64,000 nucleotides of DNA from Prevotella aff. ruminicola Tc2-24. GTDB lineage: Bacteria > Bacteroidota > Bacteroidia > Bacteroidales > Bacteroidaceae. Shown one piece after another: positions 19,533 to 30,007 of this stretch (its first letter is position 1; every line of letters starts with the position of its first letter). The stretch is from contig NZ_FOIQ01000004.1 in assembly GCF_900110895.1 (NCBI RefSeq), forward strand, positions 1-64,000. Reading direction: 5' to 3'. The position numbers were made by a program, and so were the translations under genes. The notes under the pieces were generated by a model, which searched no databases, had not been told where the DNA came from, and worked only from the letters and a program-made list of their open reading frames with translations.

Positions 19533-21938
19533 TCAATTTCCCATACGCTGGATAGCTTCCTGTCCAGCACCACTACCTTTATATTTATTACGGGCGACAT
19601 TGAACGTATAGCGAAGAGAGATGCTCAGACGATGGTTATTTGAACGCATCCACTGGGTCAGATAATAGTATCCGCAGTCTATCCCTACTTTCTCATTACC
19701 ACTCTGTAGAATATTGTTTGCGGTTATGCGCAGACAGAGGGCATCGTTCTTAAGCCAGCATTTCTGGATGGTGGCCGACATGTCCCATGTGGTGTATCTT
19801 AAGTGATAACTCACCCAGTCAGCACGCGACTGATAGTCGCATCCCAGTTCAAACTGCCAACTGTGCTTCAAACGGAAAGTGTTGTCGAGTTGTACGAAGA
19901 TCATGGGTTTTTTGTACGTTACCGTACGACTGCCAGAAGCCTCGCGTGGATCAGCCAGATCAAGTTCCGTGTCGTAGGAAAGGAAACCCGTTCTCAGGTT
20001 AGGCGACCATACACCAATGGTGGGCGCTACGTTGAGGTATGCGGTATAACGGTTCAGCGGCTTATCGAGGTTTACATGCTTGATCATGATCACACCGGCG
20101 TCGTTGTATAGGAACGACCACTGGGTTATGTGCTTCTCTATTCGCTGCCAGCTTGACACGAATGTCAGCCATTTCCATCGCATGTTCAGACTTAGATCAT
20201 GGTTCTTCTGGTTCTCCAACTTCGGATCACCACTCTGTAGCGTAAAGGCGTTGGCATAGGTCACAGCACTGTTCAACTGCCAGTAGGTAGGACGAACAGT
20301 TTTCTGAGTATAGGTCATGGCTGCCTGTACTTGTCCAAAAGCGCGCGACAGTGAGATGCTGGGGAACAGGTCGTTGGTATATCGCTTCATGTTGTTTTCT
20401 GCGTTCAGACGGTCGCGATAGTCGAAGCCTACGTGCTCGAAACGCAGTCCGATGCTACCTTCTCCGAGCTTTCCCAGACTGAAACCGTAGTCGATAAAGG
20501 AGGCGATGTTCTGCTCTTTTGTCTTCGAGTCGGTAGCAGGTATGGCTGTTCCACTGATGTAGTAGCTGGCATTGCGATTAACGAATGTCATCTCGTTGCC
20601 AATGCTCAGTTTTCCTTTCCATACGGGGTAAGATAGCACCAACTTCTCAGCTACCATGTGGTCTGCAGTGTTCGCTTCGCTATTGACATGGTTGGCGTCA
20701 CTAATCTGGTAATACTCGTCCGTCTTGGCGTTTGCTCGTTTCTTGTTCGAATAGAAATCCACATTGAGATCGATGTTCAGCTTTCCTAGTTGACCATTGT
20801 AATAGCTGTTTCCCTCCCAGTGATATGGAATTGTGGTTTTCTCTGACTCTATTCCGTCGATATGGTCTTCGAACTTGCCATTGCGGTAATAGTCGGTCTG
20901 GATATCAGCATGGTTCCAGTCATATAGCCTGTCGTTATACTGCAGACGGAAACCCACGGAATGCTTGTCGCTGATCTGCCAGTTGGTGCCGAAGGTATAG
21001 TTCAGGCCATAGGCATGCCAATCAGAGCGGAAACTGTTGTCCTGCTCCAGTCGGACCAGAGCATTGTTTTCTTTATAGAAGCTGTTCTGTGTGGCAGTAG
21101 ATACTGCCGTGTTATGCCTTTCCCAGAAGTCAACCTGTCCGAACACGTCGACCGACCGATAGCGATAGTTGGCCTTGAAGGTGGTGTATGGGTCGCTCTG
21201 CCCGTAGCGTAACTGCTGGTTGTTTCCTGCAAAAAGACTGAATCCGAAACCTTCGCCTTGCTGCTTGACGGTGCGGATGCGGACTACCGATGCTACTGTG
21301 GCATCATAGCGGGCGCCGGGATTCATGTCAACGTCTACCGAAAGGATCTCCTGCGAGTTGAGCCTCTTCAGCTCGTCCGTGTCATGCAGCTTTCGTCCGT
21401 TGATATAGATAACCGGCGTACCCTTGCCGATGACCTCCAGTCCATCCTTGCCTTTTCTGATTCCAGGCACCTTTGACAGCATATCCTCCACTGAACCCGA
21501 CTTCTCCAGTACGGAACCTTTGATCTGAGTAACCAGCGATGAGCCCTGTAGCTTCGTCTTGGGCAACTGTCCCTTGACCACCACCTCGTTAATCAGATGC
21601 GCATCTTCCAACATCTGGATGACGGGACCGCCAGCCATGCTGCCGTCGGATGACACATGAATGAATAGGGTCTGATAGCCGATACTTGAGATCTTCAGTA
21701 CACCTTGGTTCTCTGGGGTCACAATCTTGAAGTTGCCATTCTCGTCAGAGACAGCCCCCTGTACAAAGGCGGAGTCTGGCATTGACAACAATACAACACT
21801 GACAAATGGCATGGGTGCCCCTTTCTCATCAACAATCTTTCCACCTACATCGGGTGTCGTGCGCTTGGCAAATACTCCTGTCGTGAGCATGGCCGCCATC
21901 GCCATCATGGCGAATCTTCTAAAGTTAAATCTATTCAT
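19533..21938 (-). CDS. TonB-type outer membrane receptor with CarboxypepD-like N-terminus
   Basis: The 801-aa protein has a signal peptide and then a carboxypeptidase-regulatory-like domain (GGKIVDEKGAPMPFVSVVLL, residues 30-110). A plug-like region (VEDMLSKVPGIRKGKDGLEV... with PVIYINGRKL) and a long beta-barrel follow, as in the OMP_b-brl_3 group. Such proteins are outer membrane transporters or receptors; no SusD partner is nearby, so it is probably not a glycan utilisation pair. The substrate is unknown. The next gene on this strand is a zinc-type P-ATPase, 78 bp upstream, which could hint at a metal-related role but may be coincidence. Confidence 0.82.
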   Translation of the reverse strand: MNRFNFRRFAMMAMAAMLTTGVFAKRTTPDVGGKIVDEKGAPMPFVSVVLLSMPDSAFVQGAVSDENGNFKIVTPENQGVLKISSIGYQTLFIHVSSDGSMAGGPVIQMLEDAHLINEVVVKGQLPKTKLQGSSLVTQIKGSVLEKSGSVEDMLSKVPGIRKGKDGLEVIGKGTPVIYINGRKLHDTDELKRLNSQEILSVDVDMNPGARYDATVASVVRIRTVKQQGEGFGFSLFAGNNQQLRYGQSDPYTTFKANYRYRSVDVFGQVDFWERHNTAVSTATQNSFYKENNALVRLEQDNSFRSDWHAYGLNYTFGTNWQISDKHSVGFRLQYNDRLYDWNHADIQTDYYRNGKFEDHIDGIESEKTTIPYHWEGNSYYNGQLGKLNIDLNVDFYSNKKRANAKTDEYYQISDANHVNSEANTADHMVAEKLVLSYPVWKGKLSIGNEMTFVNRNASYYISGTAIPATDSKTKEQNIASFIDYGFSLGKLGEGSIGLRFEHVGFDYRDRLNAENNMKRYTNDLFPSISLSRAFGQVQAAMTYTQKTVRPTYWQLNSAVTYANAFTLQSGDPKLENQKNHDLSLNMRWKWLTFVSSWQRIEKHITQWSFLYNDAGVIMIKHVNLDKPLNRYTAYLNVAPTIGVWSPNLRTGFLSYDTELDLADPREASGSRTVTYKKPMIFVQLDNTFRLKHSWQFELGCDYQSRADWVSYHLRYTTWDMSATIQKCWLKNDALCLRITANNILQSGNEKVGIDCGYYYLTQWMRSNNHRLSISLRYTFNVARNKYKGSGAGQEAIQRMGN

Positions 21939-22016
21939 AATATGCTGTTGCTTTTTCCAATCTTTTGTCTATTAGACACAACTCGTGTTGGAAAAGTTGC
22001 AGCAATCATGAATATT

Positions 22017-23978
22017 TTATACTTTCAGTGCACGGATGGCGTTGAGTACAGCGAGAATGGTGACTCCTACATCGGCAAAGACCGCCATCCACATCGTGCC
22101 CAGCCCAAAGGCGGCGAGTATCAGTATCGCAACCTTGATACCTATGGCGAGCCAGATATTCTGTCGAGCAATGGCAATCGTACGTCGAGCGATACGGATG
22201 GCAATCGCAATCCTCGATGGACGATCGTCCATAATTACGACGTCGGCCGCTTCGATGGCAGCGTCACTGCCAAGGCCTCCCATTGCGATACCCACATCGG
22301 CGCGGGCAAGTACAGGCGCATCGTTGATGCCGTCGCCCACGAAAGCCAATCCAGTCCCGTCACCTTTTTCGTTGAGTAGCTGTTCTACATGTTTTACCTT
22401 TTCGGCAGGCAGTAACTCCGTGTGATACTCCATCAGGTCGAGTTGTGACGCCACCTGTTCTCCTACTTCTCGCCGGTCGCCGGTCAGCATCACAATCCTA
22501 TTGATGCCTAGTTCCTTTAGAGAGACAATAGCCTCGGCACTGTCGTCCTTGATTTGGTCGTTGATGACGATATGACCGGCGTAAGCCCCGTCGATGGCAA
22601 CGTGGATGATGGTGCCTACGTGATGACAGTCATGCCATTTGGCGCCTATGAAATCCATCATTTTGGTATTACCCACACAGACGATCTGGTCTGCGACACG
22701 GGCACGGATACCTTGTCCTGCGACTTCCTCGACATCGGAAACGATGCAACCATCAGTGGCTTCATCGGGGAACGCATCGCGCAGGGCGGCACCGATGGGG
22801 TGAGTCGAGAAATGCTCCACATGGGCGGCGAGATGCAATAGATGTCGCTCGTCACAGGTGTCGGGGTGAACGGCCGTGACGGTGAACTGACCGTGTGTCA
22901 ATGTACCTGTCTTGTCGAAGACCACCGTGCCCAGCCGAGCAAGGATATCCATGTAACTGGACCCCTTGACCAGAATACCATTCCGCGAAGCGCCACCGAT
23001 GCCGCCGAAGAATGTGAGTGGCACACTGATGACAAGGGCACAAGGACAAGATACGACAAGAAATAGTAAGGCACGATATAGCCAGTCGGGGAAGGCCGTT
23101 GTGAAGTTGCCGGAGAACAAAGGTGGCAGTAAAGCCAGGATAAGGGCTGCTCCGACGACCACAGGAGTGTACACACGCGCAAAGCGTGTGATGAAAGCCT
23201 CGCTCTTGGATTTGCTGTTGCCGGCGTTCTCAACCAGTTGGATAATCTTGGCTACCGTGCTTTCTCCGAAACTCTTTGTCGTCTTTATCCTGATGACACC
23301 TGAGAGGTTGACGCAACCAGAGATGACCTCGTCGCCGACTGTGATGTCACGAGGAAGACTCTCGCCTGTCAGTGCGACGGTGTTCAGAGCCGATGTTCCC
23401 TCCAGTACCACACCGTCGAGCGGCACTTTCTCGCCAGGGCGTACGATGATGGTCTCACCAACAGCAACCTGATTGGGATCGACAGTCATCGTCATCCCGT
23501 TCCTCTCAACGCTGGCGGTATCAGGACGAATATCCATGAGATGGGTGATGCTCTCCCTACTCTTGCCTTCCGCATATTCTTCAAATAACTCGCCGACCAG
23601 GAAAAACAACATAACAAATACCGCCTCAGGAAACTCTGTCTCTGCTCCAGGAAGGAAACCGATACACAGAGCGCCGATAGTCGCAACAGACATGAGGAAA
23701 TGCTCGTTGAAAGCCTCACCATGAATGAGTCCTTCGACCGCTTCTTTCAGTGTGTCATGTCCGACGAGCAGATAGGGAATAAGGTAGATCAGCAACAATT
23801 GCCAGGTGGGCAACTGCCAGTACTTCTCTATCCAGATGGCGCCGACGAGCAGAAGAGCGGTGACGACGATAAGCATGATGCGGTTTCTTATGCCGTCGTG
23901 ATGGTGCTCGTGATGATGGTGCTCGTGTTGCTTTTGTGAACAGCAAGCCTGATGATCGTGGTGGTGTGTATGTGCCAT
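22017..23978 (-). CDS. Heavy-metal P1B-type ATPase (Zn/Cd/Pb type)
   Basis: The 653-aa inner-membrane pump exports divalent metals. It has the P1B metal-site motif SCPCAL (Cys311 and Cys313), the phosphorylation motif DKTGTL, TGES in the actuator domain, TGDRR and GDGINDAP. In place of an N-terminal HMA domain there is a His-rich tail ([20 protein letters not shown] and further HHHxHH blocks in the first 28 residues). With SCPC this suggests zinc or cadmium. The ATPase core is complete. A -7 box (24009-24016) lies in the 178-bp divergent gap with the MerR-type gene. Confidence 0.9.
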   Translation of the reverse strand: MAHTHHHDHQACCSQKQHEHHHHEHHHDGIRNRIMLIVVTALLLVGAIWIEKYWQLPTWQLLLIYLIPYLLVGHDTLKEAVEGLIHGEAFNEHFLMSVATIGALCIGFLPGAETEFPEAVFVMLFFLVGELFEEYAEGKSRESITHLMDIRPDTASVERNGMTMTVDPNQVAVGETIIVRPGEKVPLDGVVLEGTSALNTVALTGESLPRDITVGDEVISGCVNLSGVIRIKTTKSFGESTVAKIIQLVENAGNSKSKSEAFITRFARVYTPVVVGAALILALLPPLFSGNFTTAFPDWLYRALLFLVVSCPCALVISVPLTFFGGIGGASRNGILVKGSSYMDILARLGTVVFDKTGTLTHGQFTVTAVHPDTCDERHLLHLAAHVEHFSTHPIGAALRDAFPDEATDGCIVSDVEEVAGQGIRARVADQIVCVGNTKMMDFIGAKWHDCHHVGTIIHVAIDGAYAGHIVINDQIKDDSAEAIVSLKELGINRIVMLTGDRREVGEQVASQLDLMEYHTELLPAEKVKHVEQLLNEKGDGTGLAFVGDGINDAPVLARADVGIAMGGLGSDAAIEAADVVIMDDRPSRIAIAIRIARRTIAIARQNIWLAIGIKVAILILAAFGLGTMWMAVFADVGVTILAVLNAIRALKV

Positions 23979-24008
23979 GTCTTTGTTCCTTTTTTATTCT
24001 TTCGGGTG

Positions 24009-24016
24009 CAAAGGTA
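24009..24016 (-). promoter_or_regulatory. -7 box of the P-ATPase gene
   Basis: TACCTTTG on the minus strand, about 30 nt before the ATG at 23978; no good TTTG at the -33 position. Confidence 0.5.
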
Positions 24017-24065
24017 GGATAAAGATTTCGCAACTTGGTTGCATTTCTTCCAGAAGATGCTCCCC

Positions 24066-24123
24066 TCTCGGCAAAAAAAGAATTCTATTTCTTTGCATTT
24101 CTCTTGATTTTTCGTAAATTTGC
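24066..24123 (+). promoter_or_regulatory. Composite promoter repeat before the MerR-type gene
   Basis: CTCGGCAAAAAAAG (24067-24080), a short palindrome AGAATTCT, TTTG (24092-24095), 19 nt, then TAAATTTG (24115-24122). Sequence and spacing match the copy at 49.6 kb closely. Confidence 0.7.
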
Positions 24124-24156
24124 GACAAAATTGCGAAGCAACAAATAAGGCACGAT

Positions 24157-24507
24157 ATGGCACTAAACCTGAATAAGAATCTGAAACTCTACTATTCTAT
24201 CAAAGAAGTGGCAGAGATGTTTGAGCTCAACGAGAGTACATTGAGGTATTGGGAGCAGGAGTTCCCGTTCCTGAAACCCAAGACATCGGGGCCTGCCAAG
24301 GTACGGCAGTATCAAGAGAAGGATATAGAACAGATCCGACTGATTCATAATCTGGTGAAGGTCCGTGGCTTCAAGCTCTCGGCCGCCAGGAAGATTCTGA
24401 CGCAGAATAGGAAAGGCGCGGATACAAAGGCCGACGTTCTAGAGCGGCTGATAGAAGTCCGCTCGGAACTCCAGGCGCTGAAGAAACAGCTGGATTATCT
24501 TCAATAG
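24157..24507 (+). CDS. MerR-family transcriptional regulator
   Basis: This 116-aa protein has an N-terminal MerR-type winged helix (YYSIKEVAEMFELNESTLRYWEQEF, about residues 12-36) and a C-terminal coiled-coil dimerisation helix (RLIEVRSELQALKKQLDYLQ). It lacks the conserved cysteines of metal- or redox-sensing MerR members. The stand-alone Bacteroidota form is usually an orphan regulator of unknown target. It is divergent from a P-ATPase gene, but the missing Cys residues make it an unlikely metal sensor. The stop lies only 16 nt from the end of the convergent spoT. Confidence 0.88.
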   Translation: MALNLNKNLKLYYSIKEVAEMFELNESTLRYWEQEFPFLKPKTSGPAKVRQYQEKDIEQIRLIHNLVKVRGFKLSAARKILTQNRKGADTKADVLERLIEVRSELQALKKQLDYLQ

Positions 24508-24523
24508 GACCAGAAATCCGCTC

Positions 24524-26788
24524 TTATATAATCTGTGATATTTCCTTGAGGTTGGGTATGTCTTTGAGATTATCCATGATCTCTTTGACGTCTCCTCGAT
24601 CGTGAACACGCAGGTCAATACTTCCGTCAAAGATTCCCTCTTCAGTTGTGATGGTCAGTCGGTGGATGTTTACGTTCATCCGTGACGAGATGACTTGTGT
24701 GATATCGTTAAGTAAGCCCAGTCGATCGATACCTCCGATATGTATTGTCGCATCGAAGAACAGCTTCTTGTGCATATCCCATTTGATGTCAAGGATGCGG
24801 TTGCCGAAACTGGACTTGAGTTTTGCGGCCACAGGACAGGCACGTTTGTGAATCTCAATCTGGTTCTTGTTGTTGATGTAGCCAAGGGCATCGTCTCCGG
24901 GAATCGGATGGCAGCAGCCTACAAACTTGTACTGACTGATGTTCTCTTCAGAGATATAGATAGGTTTCTTGCGGTTGAACTTTTCCGGAACGATGAACAG
25001 TTCCTGTTTGGGCAACTCCTCTTTTTTCTTCTTTCCGACAAAGGGCACGTATTTCCTCCATCCCTTGTTGTCAGTCTCTTTGTTTTTCCCGTTTAGTTCG
25101 TCAAGGTCTTTCTCACCCAACAAGACAATCTTCTCACCGAGTGCTTGGTAGAAGTCGTTCCGTTGGCTGTAGTCGTGGAACTCTGCTAACTGATCGGCGA
25201 TAGCCAGACTGGGTTCCTTATGGTGCTTGAGCAGGAATTGATGAAGGATCTCTTCTCCCTCGCGTTGGGTCTCACGGTTGTCGCGGCGCAGTATGGCCTG
25301 GATCTTCGCTTTGGCCTTGGCCGTAGATACGAAGTTGATCCAGGAAGGACTGACATGTTGTGATTTCGATGTCAGGATCTCTACCTGGTCGCCACTTTGA
25401 AGTTTATGACTCAAAGGAACAAGTTTGTGGTTTACCTTCGCCCCAATGCAGTGGCTTCCTAAGAATGTGTGGATAGAGAAAGCAAAGTCGAGTGCCGTGC
25501 ATCCGGCAGGTAGGGTGCGGATCTCTCCTTTAGGTGTAAAGACAAAAATCTCGCTGGCAAAAAGGTTCAGTTTGATGGTGTCGAGAAAATCCATAGCGTC
25601 GGGCTGTGGGTCGTCCAGGATCTCCTTGATCGTATGTAGCCAGTCGTTAAGTTCGTTCTCATCCTCGGTATACTCCTCCTCGACACCGTCTTTATATTTC
25701 CAATGAGCAGCAAATCCTTGTTCTGCGATCTCGTCCATCCGGTCGGAACGAATCTGTACTTCAATCCATCGGCCCTGCTTGGACATCAGAGTTACGTGCA
25801 GCGCCTGATAACCATTAGCTTTCGGATGACTCAGCCAGTCGCGCAGGCGATCAGGGTGTGACTTGTAGATCTTGGAGATGGCCACATAGATGTTGAAGCA
25901 CTCATTGACCTCTTCCTCGCGTACTCTTGGTGTGAAGATAATCCTGACGGCCAGGATGTCGTATATCTCCTCAAAGGTAACGTGCTTGTTTTGCATCTTG
26001 TTCCAGATGGAGTAGGGACTTTTTACGCGTTCCTTAATCTCATACTGGATTCCCATGTGGCGGAGTGACTCCTCAATGGGAAGCGTGAACTGTTCAAACA
26101 ATTCGTCACGCGATGCACTCGTAGATCGAAGTTTTGCCTCGATAGCTGCGTACTCGTCAGGATGCTCGAACCTGAAACTAAGATTCTCCAACTCCGACTT
26201 GATCTTGTTCAGACCCAGACGGTTGGCTAGTGGCGCATAGATATAGAGCGTCTCGCCGGCGATCTTGTATTGTTTGTTGGCCGGCTGCGATTCCAAGGTG
26301 CGCATGTTGTGCAGACGGTCACATATCTTGATGAGGATAACTCGGATGTCATCACTCATGGTGAGCAATAGCTTCTTGAAGTTCTCAGCCTGGGCTGAGG
26401 CCTGCTCACCGAAGATGCCGCCACTGATCTTTGTCAGCCCATCGACAATCTGCGCGATTTTCGCACCGAAGATATTCTCGATATCTTCAATGGTATAATC
26501 TGTATCTTCTACGACATCATGGAGAAGGGCAGAGCAGATGCTGGTTGATCCCAGTCCGATCTCAGAACAGGCGATCTGAGCAACCGCGATAGGATGCATG
26601 ATATATGGTTCACCCGATAGTCGACGTACTCCCTTGTGCGCCTGACGGGCGAAGTTGAATGCTTTCGTGATCAGGTCAACCTTCTTGCGGTGGCGTGATG
26701 CCAGATAGTCGTTCAACAACCTTTGAAACGCGTCGTTGATCAGTTTCTCGTCGGCCTCTTCCTGCAATTTCTGTTCATCTGCATCCAT
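24524..26788 (-). CDS. spoT: Bifunctional (p)ppGpp synthetase/hydrolase
   Basis: The 754-aa RSH-type protein makes and degrades (p)ppGpp. The HD hydrolase domain has metal ligands in QAHKGVRR (His51) and ALLHDVVED (His90-Asp91), so it should be active. The synthetase domain follows (about 240-390, with KANGYQALHVTLMS), then a TGS domain (TPKGEIRTLPAGCTALDF, about 420-480) and a C-terminal ACT domain (RLGLLNDITQVIS). Only one RSH gene of this length is in the window. It is the last gene of a cluster that begins with parA and parB. Confidence 0.93.
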   Translation of the reverse strand: MDADEQKLQEEADEKLINDAFQRLLNDYLASRHRKKVDLITKAFNFARQAHKGVRRLSGEPYIMHPIAVAQIACSEIGLGSTSICSALLHDVVEDTDYTIEDIENIFGAKIAQIVDGLTKISGGIFGEQASAQAENFKKLLLTMSDDIRVILIKICDRLHNMRTLESQPANKQYKIAGETLYIYAPLANRLGLNKIKSELENLSFRFEHPDEYAAIEAKLRSTSASRDELFEQFTLPIEESLRHMGIQYEIKERVKSPYSIWNKMQNKHVTFEEIYDILAVRIIFTPRVREEEVNECFNIYVAISKIYKSHPDRLRDWLSHPKANGYQALHVTLMSKQGRWIEVQIRSDRMDEIAEQGFAAHWKYKDGVEEEYTEDENELNDWLHTIKEILDDPQPDAMDFLDTIKLNLFASEIFVFTPKGEIRTLPAGCTALDFAFSIHTFLGSHCIGAKVNHKLVPLSHKLQSGDQVEILTSKSQHVSPSWINFVSTAKAKAKIQAILRRDNRETQREGEEILHQFLLKHHKEPSLAIADQLAEFHDYSQRNDFYQALGEKIVLLGEKDLDELNGKNKETDNKGWRKYVPFVGKKKKEELPKQELFIVPEKFNRKKPIYISEENISQYKFVGCCHPIPGDDALGYINNKNQIEIHKRACPVAAKLKSSFGNRILDIKWDMHKKLFFDATIHIGGIDRLGLLNDITQVISSRMNVNIHRLTITTEEGIFDGSIDLRVHDRGDVKEIMDNLKDIPNLKEISQII

Positions 26789-26818
26789 ATCTTTTCCTCT
26801 CTAATCAATCTTTTGTTC

Positions 26819-28249
26819 CTATCTCACCCTGATCTTCTTTCCGGCTCGGATATTGTTACCCCTGATGCCGTTGAGCCTTCTTAACTTGGCCACAGTCGTT
26901 CCATTGCGTTTGGCAATCTCGGATAATGTCTGTCCTTTCCTGACGGTGACAGAGGCGCCTCCCCTTCCTCTGTTCCTGGCATTGCGACGACTGTAGCGTC
27001 CGTTCCTGCTATATGAGCTACGGCTACTTCTCGTGAAAGTTGGGAGATCATCGTTGACATCAACAACGGCACGTCTGGTCAGCAGTTCTGTGGCTCTGAA
27101 ATTATAGACGGAGTCCTCGTTGTCGATAAACCTTCCTACGTCAGCGATCGGCAGACGAATAGCTGACGGTTTTGTGGCACCAGGGATAATATCGCGGCGA
27201 TAGGCCGGATTCAATGAGCGTATCAGGTCGGCATCAGTTCCGATAACCCCAGCTATCTGCTCGATATGCACATTCTTGTTTACCACAATGGTGTCGCTTT
27301 GAGACGGCAGTCGGGTTGTCATCGGACAGATGTTGTGGTCACAGTAGTACGTCATGATGTAGTTGGCCGCAATGAATGCGGGAACATATCCGCGTGTTTC
27401 GCCAGGCAGATACGGGTAGAGCTTCCAATAGTCCTTATCGTCAGCTGTGATGGTCTCATTCTCCGTCCGTCCCTTGTCGGCTCGGTAGCGGCGAATGGCT
27501 TTGTTGATATTCTCCGGACCGCAGTTATAGGCAGCGATAACCAGATTCCAATCGCCGAAGATACGGTAGAGGTCCCTGAGGTAACGGGCAGCGGCATATG
27601 ATGATTTGACAGGGTCACGACGCTCGTCGACCAGCGAGTTGATCTCTAGTCCATATTGCCTGCCGGTACCAAGCATAAACTGCCATAATCCCGTTGCTCC
27701 GACACGGGAGACGGCCTTGGGGTTCAGGGCTGACTCGATGATGGGCAGATATTTCAGTTCCAATGGCAGCTGGTAACTTTCGAGAGCCTCCTCAAAGATG
27801 GGCATGTAGAAGTTGGCTGCGCCAAGCATATAGCTGACGGAATAGCGAAGGCGCCCACTATATCTGTCAATGAACTTCTGGACGATATCGTTATAAGACA
27901 GTTCCATCACAGAGGGTATGCGACTGAGCCGCTCGATGTATACCTCCTTCGAAAAGGTCGGATTCTCGTTCTTCATCTCGCAGTCACCTGGTATGGCCAG
28001 ATAGGTTTTGGACATATAGAGATTCAACAGACTATCGAGATCATAGGTCATGGCCTCAGGGAATTCAATGATTTCTTCGTTACCCTCCTTGTCGGTGAGC
28101 GAGATCTCGTCTTCCGCGGGAACCTCCACTTCCTCTACTTCTTCCTCTTCATTCTCGTTGTCAATGTCCTCGTTTACTATCTGTGCATACATGGCGCAGT
28201 TTCCTGCGAAGAACATCGCGGCGAATATCAACAATAGTCTTTTTTTCAT
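26819..28249 (-). CDS. Lytic transglycosylase with LysM domain (MltD-like)
   Basis: This 476-aa exported protein has a signal peptide, an acidic stretch (EDIDNENEEEEVEEVEVPAE) and then an SLT-type lysozyme-like domain. The catalytic Glu is in PIIESALNPKAVS, followed by GATGLWQFMLGTGR. An SNP-like LysM region (VHIEQIAGVIGTDADL) precedes a clear C-terminal LysM (VRKGQTLSEIAKRNGTTV). It should cleave peptidoglycan glycan strands and bind the sacculus. The gene sits in the parA-parB-DUF5683-mltD-spoT order, which I recognise as conserved in Bacteroidota. Confidence 0.9.
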   Translation of the reverse strand: MKKRLLLIFAAMFFAGNCAMYAQIVNEDIDNENEEEEVEEVEVPAEDEISLTDKEGNEEIIEFPEAMTYDLDSLLNLYMSKTYLAIPGDCEMKNENPTFSKEVYIERLSRIPSVMELSYNDIVQKFIDRYSGRLRYSVSYMLGAANFYMPIFEEALESYQLPLELKYLPIIESALNPKAVSRVGATGLWQFMLGTGRQYGLEINSLVDERRDPVKSSYAAARYLRDLYRIFGDWNLVIAAYNCGPENINKAIRRYRADKGRTENETITADDKDYWKLYPYLPGETRGYVPAFIAANYIMTYYCDHNICPMTTRLPSQSDTIVVNKNVHIEQIAGVIGTDADLIRSLNPAYRRDIIPGATKPSAIRLPIADVGRFIDNEDSVYNFRATELLTRRAVVDVNDDLPTFTRSSRSSYSRNGRYSRRNARNRGRGGASVTVRKGQTLSEIAKRNGTTVAKLRRLNGIRGNNIRAGKKIRVR

Positions 28250-28295
28250 CCTTATTAATATGGTTTTGATTTTTGGTTCTTGTTATTCTTGTTCC

Positions 28296-29054
28296 TCAGA
28301 AATTTAGGCTGCACTGGAGCCCCAGTGAGGATGATTTCAGAGGGTTCCTGGCGGCATTGTCGCCGAAGACCGTCGGCTCTACCCTCAGGCTCAGGTCCTT
28401 TGAGATGTCAAAGACAGACAACTCTGCGTCCACATAGGCATCGATGACAGATAAGGCATAGACTCCCACTAGCACGAAGAAGCTCATGTCGCGCCATCTG
28501 CGGAATCTGTCTTTACGTTTTTTGAAGATGTCTTTATAGCGATTGGATAGTTGCTGGTTGTCCTCCGTTATCTGCATACCCAGGTGCAGGAACTGGTTAT
28601 AGCTCTGTGTGCTGGGGTTACCGTCCATCAGATCGATATAGGCCTGAGAATAATCTTTATACATCGTGTTATTCCAGTTCATCGCGTATAGACATCCCAT
28701 AAACCCACCATACACAAGTGGGAGTTTCCAGTATTTGCGGTTATAGATCTGTCCGCCACCGGGGATGACCAATGCCAACCACAGGGCTCTCTGCGGGTCG
28801 GGTTTCCAGGTGGCCATGTCGCGGTGTTTTCTCTTGATCAGAGGGGTCGACTCTGACAGTGCCGTTAAGGTGTTGTCAAGACTGTCTTCCAGACTGCTCA
28901 TGATGCGAGTTATACTGTCTGTCGGCAGCACCACCATACTGTCGGGGGCCATGCTTCCCACGCTCCCCTGAGCGGAGGAATGAACGATGCCTGCCAACAG
29001 CAGGATCCCGGTTATGATCGAAATGCGCAATGATGCGAAAAAAACTTGTCTCAA
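28296..29054 (-). CDS. DUF5683-type membrane protein
   Basis: This 252-aa protein has a signal-like N-terminus (ISIITGILLLAGIVHSSAQ) and a central motif ALWLALVIPGGGQIYNRKYW followed by a hydrophobic segment. This fits DUF5683, a family common in Bacteroidota of unknown function. A second membrane segment (MSFFVLVGVYALSVIDAYVDA) follows. The gene overlaps neither neighbour but lies 17 nt from parB and 46 nt from mltD. A role in envelope or division has not been shown; the neighbourhood only suggests it. Confidence 0.78.
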   Translation of the reverse strand: MRQVFFASLRISIITGILLLAGIVHSSAQGSVGSMAPDSMVVLPTDSITRIMSSLEDSLDNTLTALSESTPLIKRKHRDMATWKPDPQRALWLALVIPGGGQIYNRKYWKLPLVYGGFMGCLYAMNWNNTMYKDYSQAYIDLMDGNPSTQSYNQFLHLGMQITEDNQQLSNRYKDIFKKRKDRFRRWRDMSFFVLVGVYALSVIDAYVDAELSVFDISKDLSLRVEPTVFGDNAARNPLKSSSLGLQCSLNF

Positions 29055-29071
29055 CGTCTGTGCTCTATCAC

Positions 29072-30001
29072 TTAGTTCTTGATCTTGTCGATAATGTTCA
29101 TAACGAACTCCAGCTCCTCTTCGTTAGAAAAGGGGATGCTGATCTTTCCTTTGCCTTGTGGATTACAGGACATCTGTACTTTTACCTTGAACAACGTCGA
29201 AAGACGGTCTCTGAGGATACTATATTCCAATGGCAGTTGGGCATTCGGGGAAACAGCCTTCTTGATGCTCTGGATGTTCTCTCCGCTCTTCAGCATCTGT
29301 ACCATTTCCTCTACCTTACGTACGGAGTAACCATTTTTCTGTATCTCCTTGAACAGCTTCAGTTGGGCAGAAGGACTCTCGATGGCCAGCAAGGCTCGGG
29401 CGTGTCCCATGTCCATCTCCTTGTTCTTCAGAGCCATCTGTATCTGTGCAGGAAGTTTGAGAAGACGCATGTAGTTGGTGATGGATGTGCGACTCTTGCC
29501 GACTCTGGAAGAGATCTTTTCCTGCGTCATGCCCGTAGCTTCTGCCAGATGCTGGTAAGCCAGTGCGATCTCAATGGCATTCAAGTCCTCACGCTGGATG
29601 TTCTCAACCAGGGCCATCTCCATCACACTCTCGTCCTCTGCCGTTCGGATATAGGCGGGGATAGAGGTGAGACCGGCAATGAGTGATGCTCTCCAACGAC
29701 GTTCACCAGCAATGATCTGGTATTTCCCGCTTGTAGTCTGCCTGAGAGTGATAGGGGTGATGATACCTATCTCCTGGATGCTGGCAGCCAGCTCCTGTAA
29801 GGCTGCCTCGTCAAACTCACGTCGTGGTTGGTTGGGATTAGGCTCAATCTGTTTGATGGGTATCTCGCTCAGATTGGAGGTTCCCTCTGTTTGGATGTCG
29901 CCTGTGTCAATCAGCGCATCCAGTCCTCGACCTTTTCCAGTCCCGATGTTGTCCAGTCCTCGTCCCAGAACATTCCTGTCGTATTTCTTCCTTACAGCCA
30001 T
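29072..30001 (-). CDS. parB: Chromosome partitioning protein ParB
   Basis: The 309-aa DNA-binding protein loads at parS sites for chromosome segregation. The N-terminal CTPase/ParB-N domain includes AGERRWRASLIAGL (the GERRxRA motif) and VENIQREDLNAIEIA. A helix-turn-helix follows (MTQEKISSRVGKSRTSITNYMRLL). Length is normal. It starts 6 nt after the end of parA, so the pair is co-transcribed. I did not find an obvious parS (TGTTTCACGTGAAACA-like) site in the window. Confidence 0.95.
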   Translation of the reverse strand: MAVRKKYDRNVLGRGLDNIGTGKGRGLDALIDTGDIQTEGTSNLSEIPIKQIEPNPNQPRREFDEAALQELAASIQEIGIITPITLRQTTSGKYQIIAGERRWRASLIAGLTSIPAYIRTAEDESVMEMALVENIQREDLNAIEIALAYQHLAEATGMTQEKISSRVGKSRTSITNYMRLLKLPAQIQMALKNKEMDMGHARALLAIESPSAQLKLFKEIQKNGYSVRKVEEMVQMLKSGENIQSIKKAVSPNAQLPLEYSILRDRLSTLFKVKVQMSCNPQGKGKISIPFSNEEELEFVMNIIDKIKN

Positions 30002-30007
30002 AGTCGT

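Noticed and set aside
24157-24507. MerR-type gene as metal sensor for the adjacent P-ATPase
   Set aside because: The conserved cysteines of metal-sensing MerR proteins are absent and it has its own repeat-type promoter.
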